A DNA stretch of 64,000 nt from Betaproteobacteria bacterium (lineage in GTDB: Bacteria > Pseudomonadota > Gammaproteobacteria > Burkholderiales > Casimicrobiaceae). The position numbers were made by a program, and so were the translations under genes. The first letter of the stretch is position 1, and every line of letters begins with the position of its first letter. This document shows positions 26,999 through 37,198 of this stretch, piece after piece. Location of the stretch: positions 62,001 to 126,000 of the forward strand of contig BOKS01000010.1 in assembly GCA_016861105.1 (NCBI GenBank), written 5' to 3'. The notes beneath the pieces are model-generated. The model had not been told where the DNA came from. It was given only the letters and a program-made list of their open reading frames with translations, and made no database searches.

Positions 26999-28360
26999 TC
27001 AGCGCGCGACCGCGAATGCGCGCGCCAGCACCCTGTCGGCGACCTTGCGACCGAGCTCCTGCCCGGCGTCGACGTCGAAGCGGTAGTGGATGCCGGCCCA
27101 GACGCGGGCCTCGCCCGCCTCGCGTCCGCGGGCGAGGAGCGCCTCGCGGTCGCCGGGAAACGCCGCCGCGAGGATGCTCGACGCAGCAGCCGAGAGGCAG
27201 CCGTGGGCCGCCGGATAGCTGGGATGGTTCGGCGGCGGGAAGATCGTCCTGACGTCGGCGTCCAGCTGCGACGGCCGGATGGTCCAGTAATGGAACTTCG
27301 CATCCCAGCATGCGATCGCCGCGTCGGCGAACGCGACGTTGAGCGCGGCGAGCACGCGCGACGAGACCCGCGCGTCGTAGGCGTCTGCGTACTCGAGCAG
27401 CTTCGTGCGCGCGAGCTCGTTCCACAGCGCGTGGGCGCGCGCGCCGCCGAACACCTCCCAGTAGACGGCGCGGTGCTGCATCTTCGGCGATCGCTGGATC
27501 GACTTCAGCTCGGCGAGGTCCGCGCGCACGCGCTCCGAGTCGTGCGCCGGGGGTGCGGGCGGGCGCAGCTCGTCCGGCCGCGCGAGCACCCACGCCCGCC
27601 ACGTGGCGGCCGCCGGGGCGACGGGGTTCTGCCCGCGCCATCGCCCCTCGCCGCCGGGCACGCTGCCGGTCCACTTCGCGTCCGAGCCGTCGGCGCGGCC
27701 GCGCGCGATCGCCAGGCCCGCCACGGCGCGGCCGATCGCGCGGCCGGCCGCGACGTCGCTGGGGAATTCGATGCCGGCGACGATGCGCGAGCGCGCCGCC
27801 TCCTCGGCCAGCGTGTCGAAGGTCTTCGCGCGCCCGGGGAACAGATAGCCGAGCACGTCGCCCGCGGCGGCGGCGGCCGCAGCGAACGCCGAAGGGTACG
27901 ACCCGGTGGCCGGCTGCGCGAGCACGGGCGTCCACGCGGGATCGACGTCGAGCGGCCGCGGTCGCCGGAAGACCCGCTGCTTCGCCGACGCGACGGCCAC
28001 CGCGTCGTCGATCGCCGCATGCAGGAGTGCGAGGTGGCGGGCCGCCAGCGGCAGGGTCACGAAATCGTCGAGCAGCGCGTCGATGGCGAGCTCGTTCCAG
28101 CGGTACGCGGGCCCGCCGACGTTCCACCAGCGCGCCCGCGCGACGTCGGCGTGGGTCCGCTTCGCGGCGATCGCCGTCAGTTCCGCGAGCTCCCGCTGCG
28201 TGTCGGCGGGCGGCGCCGGCACGTCCGGATCGCCATCGGCGGGTTGCAGCCACCCGGTCGCCGACGGCACGAGCGCGGGTCCGGCGGCCGGCGGCATCGT
28301 GCTCCAGAGGATCGACACGGCGGCGCCAACGAGACCAAGAAGGCAGCGCGAAGAACGCAT
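26999..28360 (-). CDS. secreted duplicated PAP2/vanadium-haloperoxidase-type protein
   Basis: A 453-residue exported protein (N-terminal LLGLVGAAVSILWS segment). It contains two homologous PAP2-like halves. The N-half (about 70-240) has VFRRPRPLD, GSYPSAFAAAAAAAG and RIVAGIEFPSDVAAGRAIGR; the C-half (about 265-445) has YWTIRPSQLD, PSYPAAHGCLSAAASSI and RVWAGIHYRFDVDAGQELGR. The catalytic histidines of the family survive only in the second half (AAH and GIHY); the first half has Phe and Glu at those places. A secreted acid phosphatase or haloperoxidase-like role is possible for the second half. Divergent from the AraC-type gene. Confidence 0.78.
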   Translation of the reverse strand: MRSSRCLLGLVGAAVSILWSTMPPAAGPALVPSATGWLQPADGDPDVPAPPADTQRELAELTAIAAKRTHADVARARWWNVGGPAYRWNELAIDALLDDFVTLPLAARHLALLHAAIDDAVAVASAKQRVFRRPRPLDVDPAWTPVLAQPATGSYPSAFAAAAAAAGDVLGYLFPGRAKTFDTLAEEAARSRIVAGIEFPSDVAAGRAIGRAVAGLAIARGRADGSDAKWTGSVPGGEGRWRGQNPVAPAAATWRAWVLARPDELRPPAPPAHDSERVRADLAELKSIQRSPKMQHRAVYWEVFGGARAHALWNELARTKLLEYADAYDARVSSRVLAALNVAFADAAIACWDAKFHYWTIRPSQLDADVRTIFPPPNHPSYPAAHGCLSAAASSILAAAFPGDREALLARGREAGEARVWAGIHYRFDVDAGQELGRKVADRVLARAFAVAR

Positions 28361-28496
28361 GGCAGGCTCCGTCGGGCAGGTGCCACGAGCATGCGGCGTG
28401 CGGAGCGTGGGCCGCTATGCGGATTCCGCTGCACTGTGCGCAAGGCGCCGCGCGGTGCTAGAGTCCCCCGGTCGCTTGCTGGTGGTCGAGGCACGG

Positions 28497-29675
28497 ATGG
28501 CAGCGGCAGGAGGCACGCCGCGGCGCGTGGCCGCGGCAGGTCGTGGTCCGGAGCGCGGCGCGGCGATGCCGGGCGACGTCGCACGCGCGCTGGCGTGGCT
28601 GCGGGGCCATCTGCACGAGCCGGTGCGGCTCGACCAGCTGGCGGCCGTGGCCGGCACGACGCCGCGCACGCTCGAAACGCACTTCAGGCAGTGCCTGGGC
28701 GCGACGCCTCTCGGCTGGGCGCGCCACATGCGGCTGGTGCGCGCACGCCGTGCGCTCGAGTCCGCGCCCGCGCGCGGCAACGTCACGCGCGTCGCCACCG
28801 ACTGCGGCTTCGCGCAGCTGGGGCGCTTCGCCGTGGCCTACCGTCGCGCCTTCGGCGAGTCGCCTTCGCAGACGCTGCGGCGCGCCCGCGCCGGCACCGC
28901 GCGCGACGTCGACGACGAGGCGCTGCGCCTGACCTGGGCGGCGGTTCCCGCGTGCTTCGCGGTCGATCCCCATCACTGCGAGCAGGCGCTCGCGGATCTC
29001 GCGCAGGCGCAGGCACGGGCCCCGGCGTACGGCCTGCCGAAGGCGCTGGCGGCGTGGTGCTGGAGCCAGCGCGCGGCCCAGCACTTCGGCAGCGCGCCGG
29101 CCGACGACATGGCACGGGCGATCCGCCTGGCCGATGCCGCGACGGCCCTCGCGCCGTCCGACCCGCTGGCGCTCACGGTCGCCAGCGGCGCCTATGCGCT
29201 GGCCCGCCGGATCGACGACGCCGAGCGCATGGTCGAAAGGGCGCTGGCGCTGGATCCCCTGTCGCCGTTCGCCTGGCTGCGACGCGGCTGGTTGTCGGTG
29301 TACGCGGGCGAGGCCGATGCGGCGATCCGCGAGCTCCAGGCGGCCCTCCGCGGCCTGCCCGTCGAGCCGGTGCGGCACCTGGCGTTGATCGGCATCGGCT
29401 TCGCGCACTTCGTGGCCGGCCGCAACGACCGCGCGCGGGCGTGGGTCCAGTCCGGCGTCGCGGCCGCGCCCGCGTGCTTCTGGGCCGAGCGCGTCGTCGC
29501 CGCCGCGGCGACGCTCGCAGGGTCGCGCGCCGACGGCAGGCGCGTGGTGCGTCGCCTGCACAGGCGCGACCCGTCGCTCACCGTGGCGATCGCCGAGGCG
29601 GCGTGGCCGTTTCCCCGCGCCGCCGCCGCGCGGCTCGCGGAAGGCCTCGCGGAGGCGGGACTGACGCGCGGGTGA
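28497..29675 (+). CDS. AraC-type regulator with C-terminal TPR-like region
   Basis: A 392-residue protein with an unusual order: the DNA-binding AraC double helix-turn-helix is at the N-terminus (about residues 30-125), from ALAWLRGHLHEPVRLDQLAAVAGTTPRTLETHFRQCLG to VATDCGFAQLGRFAVAYRRAFGESPSQTLRR. The remaining 250 residues are alpha-helical TPR-like repeats, for example DPLALTVASGAYALARRIDDAERMVERALALDPLSPFAWLRRG. Classical AraC proteins sense a sugar through an N-terminal cupin, absent here, so input is probably by protein contact or an unknown ligand. The ATG at 28497 is chosen; an in-frame ATG at 28566 is an alternative. TAGAGT at 28459 may be its -10. Confidence 0.83.
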   Translation: MAAAGGTPRRVAAAGRGPERGAAMPGDVARALAWLRGHLHEPVRLDQLAAVAGTTPRTLETHFRQCLGATPLGWARHMRLVRARRALESAPARGNVTRVATDCGFAQLGRFAVAYRRAFGESPSQTLRRARAGTARDVDDEALRLTWAAVPACFAVDPHHCEQALADLAQAQARAPAYGLPKALAAWCWSQRAAQHFGSAPADDMARAIRLADAATALAPSDPLALTVASGAYALARRIDDAERMVERALALDPLSPFAWLRRGWLSVYAGEADAAIRELQAALRGLPVEPVRHLALIGIGFAHFVAGRNDRARAWVQSGVAAAPACFWAERVVAAAATLAGSRADGRRVVRRLHRRDPSLTVAIAEAAWPFPRAAAARLAEGLAEAGLTRG

Positions 29676-29800
29676 CGCGGGCGCCCGCGCATCGTGCGCG
29701 CCCGCCGCGACGGCGCGGACGGTCGGCGCGGCACCGCCGTCGCGAGCCGGGAAGCGAACGCGGTCCGGCCTTCAGCGCGCCCCGCAGCGCACGCGCCGAT

Positions 29801-30160
29801 TCAGTGCGCTGTCCTGCGGCCGTGCCCGAGGTCGCCCGCCGCGTACAGCGCCCACGCCGCGAGGGCGACGATCGCCGCGCCGGCGGCGACGCTGCTCGCC
29901 ATCAGCGGCCGGCTCGCGGCGTAGCCCAGCACCCACGGCGACACGACGAGCCACAGGCCGAGGGCGCCCATCGCCCACTCCTCCCACGCGGCGGGCGTGT
30001 CGAGGTCGATGGCCGCGAGCACCACGACCAGGATGCCGACCGCGAGCGCATTCCACATCGCGGCCGGCAGCGCGTCGGCCACGCCGAGCACCCACGGCGA
30101 CGCGGCGATCCACACGCCCAGCACCAGGCTCACCATGTCCTGCCAGCGAAACGTGCTCAT
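29801..30160 (-). CDS. SPW-repeat membrane protein
   Basis: A 119-residue protein with four transmembrane helices and two copies of the SPW motif: WIAASPWVLGVADALPAAMWNALAVGILVVVLAAIDL and LWLVVSPWVLGYAASRPLMASS. This matches the SPW-repeat family of unknown function. Start is the ATG before STFRWQDMVSL with a GAGGAGG-like site seven bases upstream. The ORF track shows it only as the tail of a long shadow ORF. Its neighbour upstream on the same strand is the cyclase gene, 119 bases away. Confidence 0.8.
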   Translation of the reverse strand: MSTFRWQDMVSLVLGVWIAASPWVLGVADALPAAMWNALAVGILVVVLAAIDLDTPAAWEEWAMGALGLWLVVSPWVLGYAASRPLMASSVAAGAAIVALAAWALYAAGDLGHGRRTAH

Positions 30161-30279
30161 GACGTCCTCCTCTCTCGGGCGTTGCGCCCGCAAAGTCTTG
30201 GACGCGCCGGCAGGACGATGCGTTCGCCGCAGGCCGGCGCCCGCCCCCGCCTGCGGCGCCCGCGGGGCCTCCCTCGCGC

Positions 30280-31635
30280 TCACGCCGCGGGCATCGCGGA
30301 CCCGTCGTCCGGTGCGAGGATCGGCATCGGCTCGCGGCGTCCGCGCAGCGATTCGCGCGAGACCTCGCGCCACCGCTTCGTCTCGCCTGCGGCGGCGACC
30401 ACGGCCCCGGAGGCGAGCAGCGGCACGCCGTGCGCCCTCGTCGCCTGCTGGATGCGCGCGGCGACGTTGACCGCGTCGCCGAGGACCGTGAACTCGAGCC
30501 GCTGCTCGTCGCCGATCACGCCGCAGAAGACCTCGCCGGCGTGCACGCCGATGCCGGCCCGCACCGCCGGGTCGAAGCGGCGCTTGGCGTTCCAGCGTTC
30601 GATCAGCGCCTGCAGCGTGCGCGCGCAGGCGAGCGCCCGGGCGGCATCGTCGGGGCGCGGCTGCGGTACGCCGAACACCAGAAGCGCGCCGTCCCCGACG
30701 AACTTGTCGACGACGCCGCCGTGCGCGCGGGCGGCCCGGGCGACGCGGCGCCGGAACGCCGCGATGAACACGGACAGGCGCTCGGGCTCCATCCGCTCCG
30801 CGATCGTGGTCGAATCGCGCAGGTCGACGAAGAGCAGCGTCGCGTGCTGGCGCCGTCCGCGTCGCAGCGAGCCGGCGTCGTGCCGGTCCACGAGCGGCAC
30901 GATCTCCGGGGGAAGGAAGCGCGCGAGGCTCGCACGGCGCGTCGTCTCGCGCACGGCGCGCACCAGCAGTCGGCGGGCGCGGACCATCGCCACCACGGTC
31001 GCGATGCCCACGAGCGCGAGCATCACGGCCCGCATCAGGTACGGTTGCAGCGCGTGCAGCCGGCCGAACATGAGCTCGGTGGCGGACGCGCCGGTCCGCC
31101 CCACCGCGTCCGGCGACGCCGCGAAGCCCGCCGACAGCGCGACGCCGGTCACCCCCGCCAGCATCGCGACGCTCACCCAGACCTGCACGGCCGGCCGATA
31201 GCGCAGCGCCCCGACCGACAGGACGATCGGCGCCGCCCACGCGGCGGGCAGCGCCGCCACCCAGTTGCCCGCGAGTCCCGCCACGGCCAGGCCCTGCTGC
31301 AGGGCCAGCACCACGATGGCGACGTCGCCCGTCGCGAAGACCCACGCCATCCAGCGGCGGAACCAGCCGCGGGCGACGATCACGAGCGTCGCGACGCCGA
31401 GCGTGGCGAAGGCGGCCGCCCCGCCGACGACGGCGACGAGGCCGCCGCGCCGCGCGTGCTCGGTGATGACCGGGCCGACGACTTCCGTGACGACGAGGCC
31501 GCCGGCGACGAGCCCCAGCGCGATCAGGATGCGCACCCAGCCGACGATGCGCTCGGCGTCGGCCTCCTCCTCGCGGACCAGGTGCTCGACCGGGTCCGCA
31601 ATTCCTGCGGCGGGGCTGGCAGCGTCCATCGGCAT
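30280..31635 (-). CDS. membrane-bound class III adenylate/guanylate cyclase
   Basis: A 451-residue protein. Residues about 30-225 hold six hydrophobic helices in place of a soluble sensor, starting VRILIALGLVAGGLVVTEVVG. The catalytic domain (about 250-430) is a class III cyclase: LLFVDLRDSTTIAERM supplies the first metal aspartate, KFVGDGALLVFGVP the second, and RAGIGVHAGEVFCGVIGDEQRLEFTVLGDAVNVAARIQQ includes the transition-state region. The base-specificity residues were not assigned, so cAMP is assumed from the family rather than read. Likely a membrane-signal transducer. The REP-like repeat lies immediately upstream. Confidence 0.88.
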   Translation of the reverse strand: MPMDAASPAAGIADPVEHLVREEEADAERIVGWVRILIALGLVAGGLVVTEVVGPVITEHARRGGLVAVVGGAAAFATLGVATLVIVARGWFRRWMAWVFATGDVAIVVLALQQGLAVAGLAGNWVAALPAAWAAPIVLSVGALRYRPAVQVWVSVAMLAGVTGVALSAGFAASPDAVGRTGASATELMFGRLHALQPYLMRAVMLALVGIATVVAMVRARRLLVRAVRETTRRASLARFLPPEIVPLVDRHDAGSLRRGRRQHATLLFVDLRDSTTIAERMEPERLSVFIAAFRRRVARAARAHGGVVDKFVGDGALLVFGVPQPRPDDAARALACARTLQALIERWNAKRRFDPAVRAGIGVHAGEVFCGVIGDEQRLEFTVLGDAVNVAARIQQATRAHGVPLLASGAVVAAAGETKRWREVSRESLRGRREPMPILAPDDGSAMPAA

Positions 31636-31653
31636 CGGCCTCCGAGGCGTTTA

Positions 31654-31777
31654 GTCGATCGGGTCAGAGCCGTCATCGTCGCGCACCGCCCGTAGCCCGT
31701 TGTCGCGACAGCGTTGCCTGCGTAGATGACGGCTCTGACCCCGATCGACGAAGATGACGGCTCTGACCCCGATCGAC
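31654..31777. repeat. REP-like cluster: one inverted and two direct copies of a 25-base unit
   Basis: The unit contains GATGACGGCTCTGACC and continues CCGATCGAC. Two direct copies are at 31725-31749 and 31753-31777 (period 28), and an inverted copy missing one G is at 31654-31677. The inverted arms enclose 47 unrelated bases, so a long hairpin can form. The core GGCTCTGAC/GTCAGAGCC resembles repeats I associate with REP-type elements mobilised by Y1 (RAYT) transposases; no such transposase is in the window. Confidence 0.75.
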
Positions 31778-31866
31778 TGTGCGCTGCGACGCTCCCGGCC
31801 GCGCGCATCCTACCCCGTGCGCGGATCGGCGGCCGCTTGGTGCTTCGCCGCGCGCCCCCGCCGGAA

Positions 31867-31901
31867 ACGACGAAGCCCGGCACGGGGCCGGGCTTCGTCG
31901 T
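31867..31901 (-). terminator. probable groESL transcription terminator
   Basis: A perfect 15-base stem (ACGACGAAGCCCGGC and its complement) with a 5-base loop, about 50 bases past the groEL stop. Read on the minus strand it is followed by only a short TTT run, so it is a strong hairpin with a weak U-tract. Confidence 0.6.
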
Positions 31902-31950
31902 GGCTGCGAGACGCCGGATCCCCGCATGCGCGGGGACCCGGGCGCGAACG

Positions 31951-33931
<1,981 letters not shown>

Positions 33932-34044
33932 AGAATGACTCACTCCTTGATGTTCGAGCTTTGGAATCAGCGGGTTGCGCATGGCGGGCCGGTGCGTTCG
34001 TCCGGGACCCGGTGCCCGGCGGCCGCCCGTGGCCGGGCGGCCTG

Positions 34045-34071
34045 TTAGCACTCAGCCGATGCGAGTGCTAA
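34045..34071. promoter_or_regulatory. CIRCE operator (HrcA site)
   Basis: TTAGCACTC, nine bases, GAGTGCTAA: an exact match to the CIRCE consensus with full 9-9-9 spacing. It lies directly downstream of the -10 box of the groES promoter, where bound HrcA represses heat-shock transcription. hrcA itself is not in the window. Confidence 0.97.
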
Positions 34072-34099
34072 TGATAAAGGGGCCGCGCCCGAAATTCAA
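34071..34099 (-). promoter_or_regulatory. sigma-70 promoter of groESL
   Basis: On the minus strand TTGAAT and TATCAT are separated by exactly 17 bases and abut the CIRCE operator by sharing one base. This gives a housekeeping-sigma promoter under HrcA repression rather than a sigma-32 promoter; no sigma-32 motif was seen. Confidence 0.85.
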
Positions 34100-34184
34100 C
34101 GGGGCCGCGCGACGACGCGCACCACCCGCGCCCGCGTGTCCCGGCGCCGCCGCTTAGGGCCGGGGGGTTCGCGCGGCGCGGCGC

Positions 34185-35027
34185 TCAGCCGGGCGCGGCG
34201 AGCGCCTGGACGCCCGCGTCGGCGCCGTGGCGGGCGAGCGCGGCGTCGACGGCCGCCAGTACCGCGTCGAGGAACGCGCCGTCGACGCCCAGCGCCGCGG
34301 CCTCGTCGCGTGCCAGCGCGACGTCCTTGCGCAGCATCGCGAGCGTGAAGGTGACCGGCCCGGCCTGCCCGATCATGCGCCCGAGGTAGCTGTCGAACAG
34401 CGTCCCCGACGCCGTTCCCGACGCGAGCGCGTCGGCCACCGCGGGCGCGGCGAACCCGCCCGCACGCGCGAGCCGGGCGCCCGAGGCGAGCCCGAGCAGC
34501 GTGCCGGCGACGATGGCCTGGTTGACGAGCTTCATCCGGTAGCCCGCTCCCGCCGGCCCGGCGTGCACGATCCTCGCGCTGAACGCGCCCAGCATCGGGC
34601 GCACGGCGTCGAGCACGGCGGCGTCGCCGCCGACGAACGACGTCAGTGCGCCGCGCTGCGCCCCGGCGACGCCTCCGGTGACCGGCGCGTCGAGCGTTCC
34701 GATCCCGGCGGGAGCGCCCGCCGCGAGCGCTTCGCCGGCGAGGCCGGGCGCGGCGGTCGTCATGTCCACGAAGACGGCACCGCGCCGCATCCGTGGGAGC
34801 AGGCGCCGCTGCAGCGCGCGCACGTCGTCCGGGCCGCCGACGATCGTCGCGACGACGTCGCACTCCCCGAGCGCCTCCGGCACCGGCGCGAGCTCGGCGC
34901 CGGCGGCGACGAGCGGTGCGGCCTGCCCTGCCCGCCGCGCCCACACGACCAGCGGAAAGCCTGCGGCCGCGACCCGCAGCGCCATCGGCGCGCCGATGCG
35001 GCCGAGGCCGATCCAGCCGACGCGCAT
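34185..35027 (-). CDS. 3-hydroxyisobutyrate dehydrogenase-family NAD(P) oxidoreductase
   Basis: A 280-residue beta-hydroxyacid dehydrogenase. The Rossmann signature RVGWIGLGRIGAPMALRVAAAGFPLVVW is at the N-terminus, the substrate loop appears as TLDAPVTGGVAGAQRGALTSFVGG near residue 115, and the catalytic lysine in GYRMKLVNQAIVAGTLLGLASG. Members reduce or oxidise hydroxyisobutyrate, tartronate semialdehyde or related acids; the substrate is not fixed by sequence. Last gene of the LysR/UroD-like/Bug/dehydrogenase set; it begins 21 bases after the Bug gene. Confidence 0.88.
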   Translation of the reverse strand: MRVGWIGLGRIGAPMALRVAAAGFPLVVWARRAGQAAPLVAAGAELAPVPEALGECDVVATIVGGPDDVRALQRRLLPRMRRGAVFVDMTTAAPGLAGEALAAGAPAGIGTLDAPVTGGVAGAQRGALTSFVGGDAAVLDAVRPMLGAFSARIVHAGPAGAGYRMKLVNQAIVAGTLLGLASGARLARAGGFAAPAVADALASGTASGTLFDSYLGRMIGQAGPVTFTLAMLRKDVALARDEAAALGVDGAFLDAVLAAVDAALARHGADAGVQALAAPG

Positions 35028-35048
35028 CGGATGCGGTCCGGACAGGGC

Positions 35049-36029
35049 CTACTGCAGCTGGATGTTCGCCTCGCGCACGACGTTGCCCCACTTGACCGTC
35101 TCGGCGGCGAGGTGGTCGGCGAGCCCCTTCGGCGTTCCGCCGAGCGGCGTTGCGCCCATGTCCGAGAGGCGCTTGCGCACGGCCGGGTCCTTCAGGACGT
35201 CGTTCACCGCGGCGTTGAGGCGCTCGACGACGGGCTGCGGCGTCCCCTTCGGCGCGAGCAGCGCGAACCACGTCGACGACAGCAGCTTCGGCTGGCCCAG
35301 CTCGACGGTGGTCGGCACGTCCGGCAGCGCGGGCGAGCGTGCCGTGGCCATCACCGCGATCGGCCGCACGCGCCCGGCCTTGACCTGCCCGGCGATGCCG
35401 GGGATCAGCTGGAACATGAGCTGGATGTCGCCCGCCATCAGGTTGGTCGTCGCCGTCCCCGGGGCGTTGTACGGGACGTGGACCATGCGTGCGCCGGTCT
35501 CGCGCGAGAACAGCTCGGCGGCGAGGTGCATCGAGCTCCCCTGTCCGGTCGATCCGTAGTTGAGCTTGCCCGGGTTGGCCTTCGCGTACCGCGTGAACTC
35601 GTCGAGGTCCTTCGCGGGGAGGTCGTTGTTGACGACGAGGATGTTCGGGACGTCGGCGATCAGCACGATGGGCACGAAGTCCTTCTGCGGATCGAACTGC
35701 AGGCCCTTGTAGAGGGAAGGATTGACCGCCAGCGTGCCGGCCCACGAGAAGAGGAGGCGATGGCCGTCGGGCGCCGACTGCGCGGCCGAGGCCGCGCCGA
35801 TGTTGCCGTTCGCGCCGGGCTTGTTGTCGATGATGACCGACGTGGCGAGGCGCTTGGCGAGCTCCTCGGCGATCACGCGCGCGATCGAATCGCCCGTGCC
35901 GCCGCCGCCGGGCGCGGGCACGACGATCTGGATGGTCTTGCCGGCGGGGTAGTCCTGGGCGAGCGCGGGCACGGCGACGGCACTGGCGAGCGCGGCCGCG
36001 GCCGCGAGACGGAGCAGGGAACGACGCAT
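35049..36029 (-). CDS. orphan TctC/Bug-type substrate-binding protein
   Basis: A 326-residue periplasmic binding protein with a signal peptide (RLAAAAALASAVAVPALA). Bug features are clear: YPAGKTIQIVVPAPGGGGTGDSIARVIAEEL and IIDNKPGANGNIGAASAAQSAPDG. No TctA or TctB gene is adjacent, as is usual for the many stand-alone Bug proteins of Burkholderiales, which may share a permease or act as extracytoplasmic sensors. It sits between the UroD-like and dehydrogenase genes, so its ligand may be that pathway's substrate. Distinct from the TctC protein at 6321. Confidence 0.92.
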   Translation of the reverse strand: MRRSLLRLAAAAALASAVAVPALAQDYPAGKTIQIVVPAPGGGGTGDSIARVIAEELAKRLATSVIIDNKPGANGNIGAASAAQSAPDGHRLLFSWAGTLAVNPSLYKGLQFDPQKDFVPIVLIADVPNILVVNNDLPAKDLDEFTRYAKANPGKLNYGSTGQGSSMHLAAELFSRETGARMVHVPYNAPGTATTNLMAGDIQLMFQLIPGIAGQVKAGRVRPIAVMATARSPALPDVPTTVELGQPKLLSSTWFALLAPKGTPQPVVERLNAAVNDVLKDPAVRKRLSDMGATPLGGTPKGLADHLAAETVKWGNVVREANIQLQ

Positions 36030-36062
36030 GGTGATCCTCCGGGAGGTGCGAAGCGATGCGGG

Positions 36063-37067
36063 TCAGGCGGACACGGCGCTGCGCGTCCGCGGCACGCGGA
36101 CGGCGCGCACCGCGGCCTCGAGCGCGGCGTCCGTGACGGCAACGGGAACGACGCAGCCCGGACCGACGACGAGACGCCGGCCGCCGGTCTGCGCGAGGGC
36201 GTCGCGCACCTCGGACGCGACCGCGTCCGTGGCGCCACGGGCGAGGGCGCCGTTCTCGTCGAGGCCGCCGACGAGCAGGCCGGGAAAGCGCGCGAGCGCC
36301 GCGCGCAGGTCCGGCGCGGTGACGCGATCGTGCCAGTTCGCCATCGCCACCGGGTAGTCGGCGAGGGCGTCGAACATGATGTCCTCGCCGTGCACGTGCA
36401 GCATCGACCAGCGCGCACGGGCCGACACGGCACCGAGCACCTCGAGGTCGTAGGCACGGCCGAACTCCGCGTACTCGGCACGGGTCAGCAGCCGGTCGCT
36501 CGCGAGCTGCGTCGCGAGGAACACGCCGTGCGCGCCCGCGTCGAGCGCGTCGAGCGCGAAGCGGATGGTGACGTCGGTGATCCGGCGCAGCCCCGCGTGC
36601 AGCGCCTCGGGCGCGCGGCGCAGGTCGGCGAACAGGCGCTCGGTCGCGAGCTTGCGGGCGGTGGTCAGCGGCGAGAACACGGTCTGCAGGATCGGCACGC
36701 GTCCGGCGAGCGCCTGCGCGACCGCGCGCAGCGCCTCGTTCTGCCGGCCGTACGCACCCGTGCGCACGTCGAGGTCGCGCAGCGCCGTCCACTCCTGCGT
36801 GCGCGACACGGCGGGCCGGACGACGGCGCGCGCGCCGTTCGCCTGGCCCTGGAACGCGCTGACCGCCCCCCAGTCCTCGACGCCGTAGGTCCCCGAGGGC
36901 ATGAACTTCACGAGATCGAAGTCCCAGCGCTGTTGCCACGCGAGCGTGCGCTCGACCAGCGTGCGCACGTCCTGGTCCTCGTCGGGAAAGTGGCGCCACA
37001 GCGCGATCGGCGCGTGGTCGACGGCCTCGCCGGCGCGGGCGGCCTCGAGGCGCTGCCAGTGATCCAT
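36063..37067 (-). CDS. uroporphyrinogen-decarboxylase-family (URO-D/MtaA-like) protein
   Basis: A 334-residue TIM-barrel protein of the URO-D superfamily. Recognisable are the N-terminal [16 protein letters not shown], the [20 protein letters not shown] strand, and the C-terminal [13 protein letters not shown]...[14 protein letters not shown]. True HemE arginine/aspartate motifs are absent, so this is not heme biosynthesis; the superfamily also holds methyl-transferring enzymes and decarboxylases of unknown substrates. The ATG before [12 protein letters not shown] was chosen over a long shadow extension. It is 33 bases upstream of the Bug gene on the same strand. Confidence 0.78.
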   Translation of the reverse strand: MDHWQRLEAARAGEAVDHAPIALWRHFPDEDQDVRTLVERTLAWQQRWDFDLVKFMPSGTYGVEDWGAVSAFQGQANGARAVVRPAVSRTQEWTALRDLDVRTGAYGRQNEALRAVAQALAGRVPILQTVFSPLTTARKLATERLFADLRRAPEALHAGLRRITDVTIRFALDALDAGAHGVFLATQLASDRLLTRAEYAEFGRAYDLEVLGAVSARARWSMLHVHGEDIMFDALADYPVAMANWHDRVTAPDLRAALARFPGLLVGGLDENGALARGATDAVASEVRDALAQTGGRRLVVGPGCVVPVAVTDAALEAAVRAVRVPRTRSAVSA

Positions 37068-37198
37068 CGGCTTCAGGTTCCTCTCCTCCGGGCGTCCGGC
37101 ATCGTCGCCGGCCGGCGCAAGTGTTGCACCGCGCCGGCGGGGCCGCAAACGGAATTGCGCGAACGCTGGATTCGCGCGCGGCGAAGGCTCCGTCGCCG

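Larger units (their letters stand above)
31636..31950. other. intergenic region with repeat and two hairpins
   Basis: The 315 bases between the cyclase start and the groEL stop hold the REP-like repeat cluster (31654-31777), a possible transcription terminator of groESL (31867-31901), and a smaller CCCCGC-ATGC-GCGGGG hairpin at 31920-31935. No gene is supported here; the ORFs crossing it are shadows. Confidence 0.6.

Noticed and set aside
29801-31345. 514-codon ORF combining SPW protein and cyclase region
   Set aside because: Only its last 119 codons (the SPW protein) have family support; the rest is an out-of-frame reading of the cyclase gene.
31910-31940. CCCCGC-ATGC-GCGGGG hairpin similar to a type I-E CRISPR repeat
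   Set aside because: Only a single copy is present, with no spacer-repeat series and no cas genes in the window. More likely a terminator-associated hairpin.
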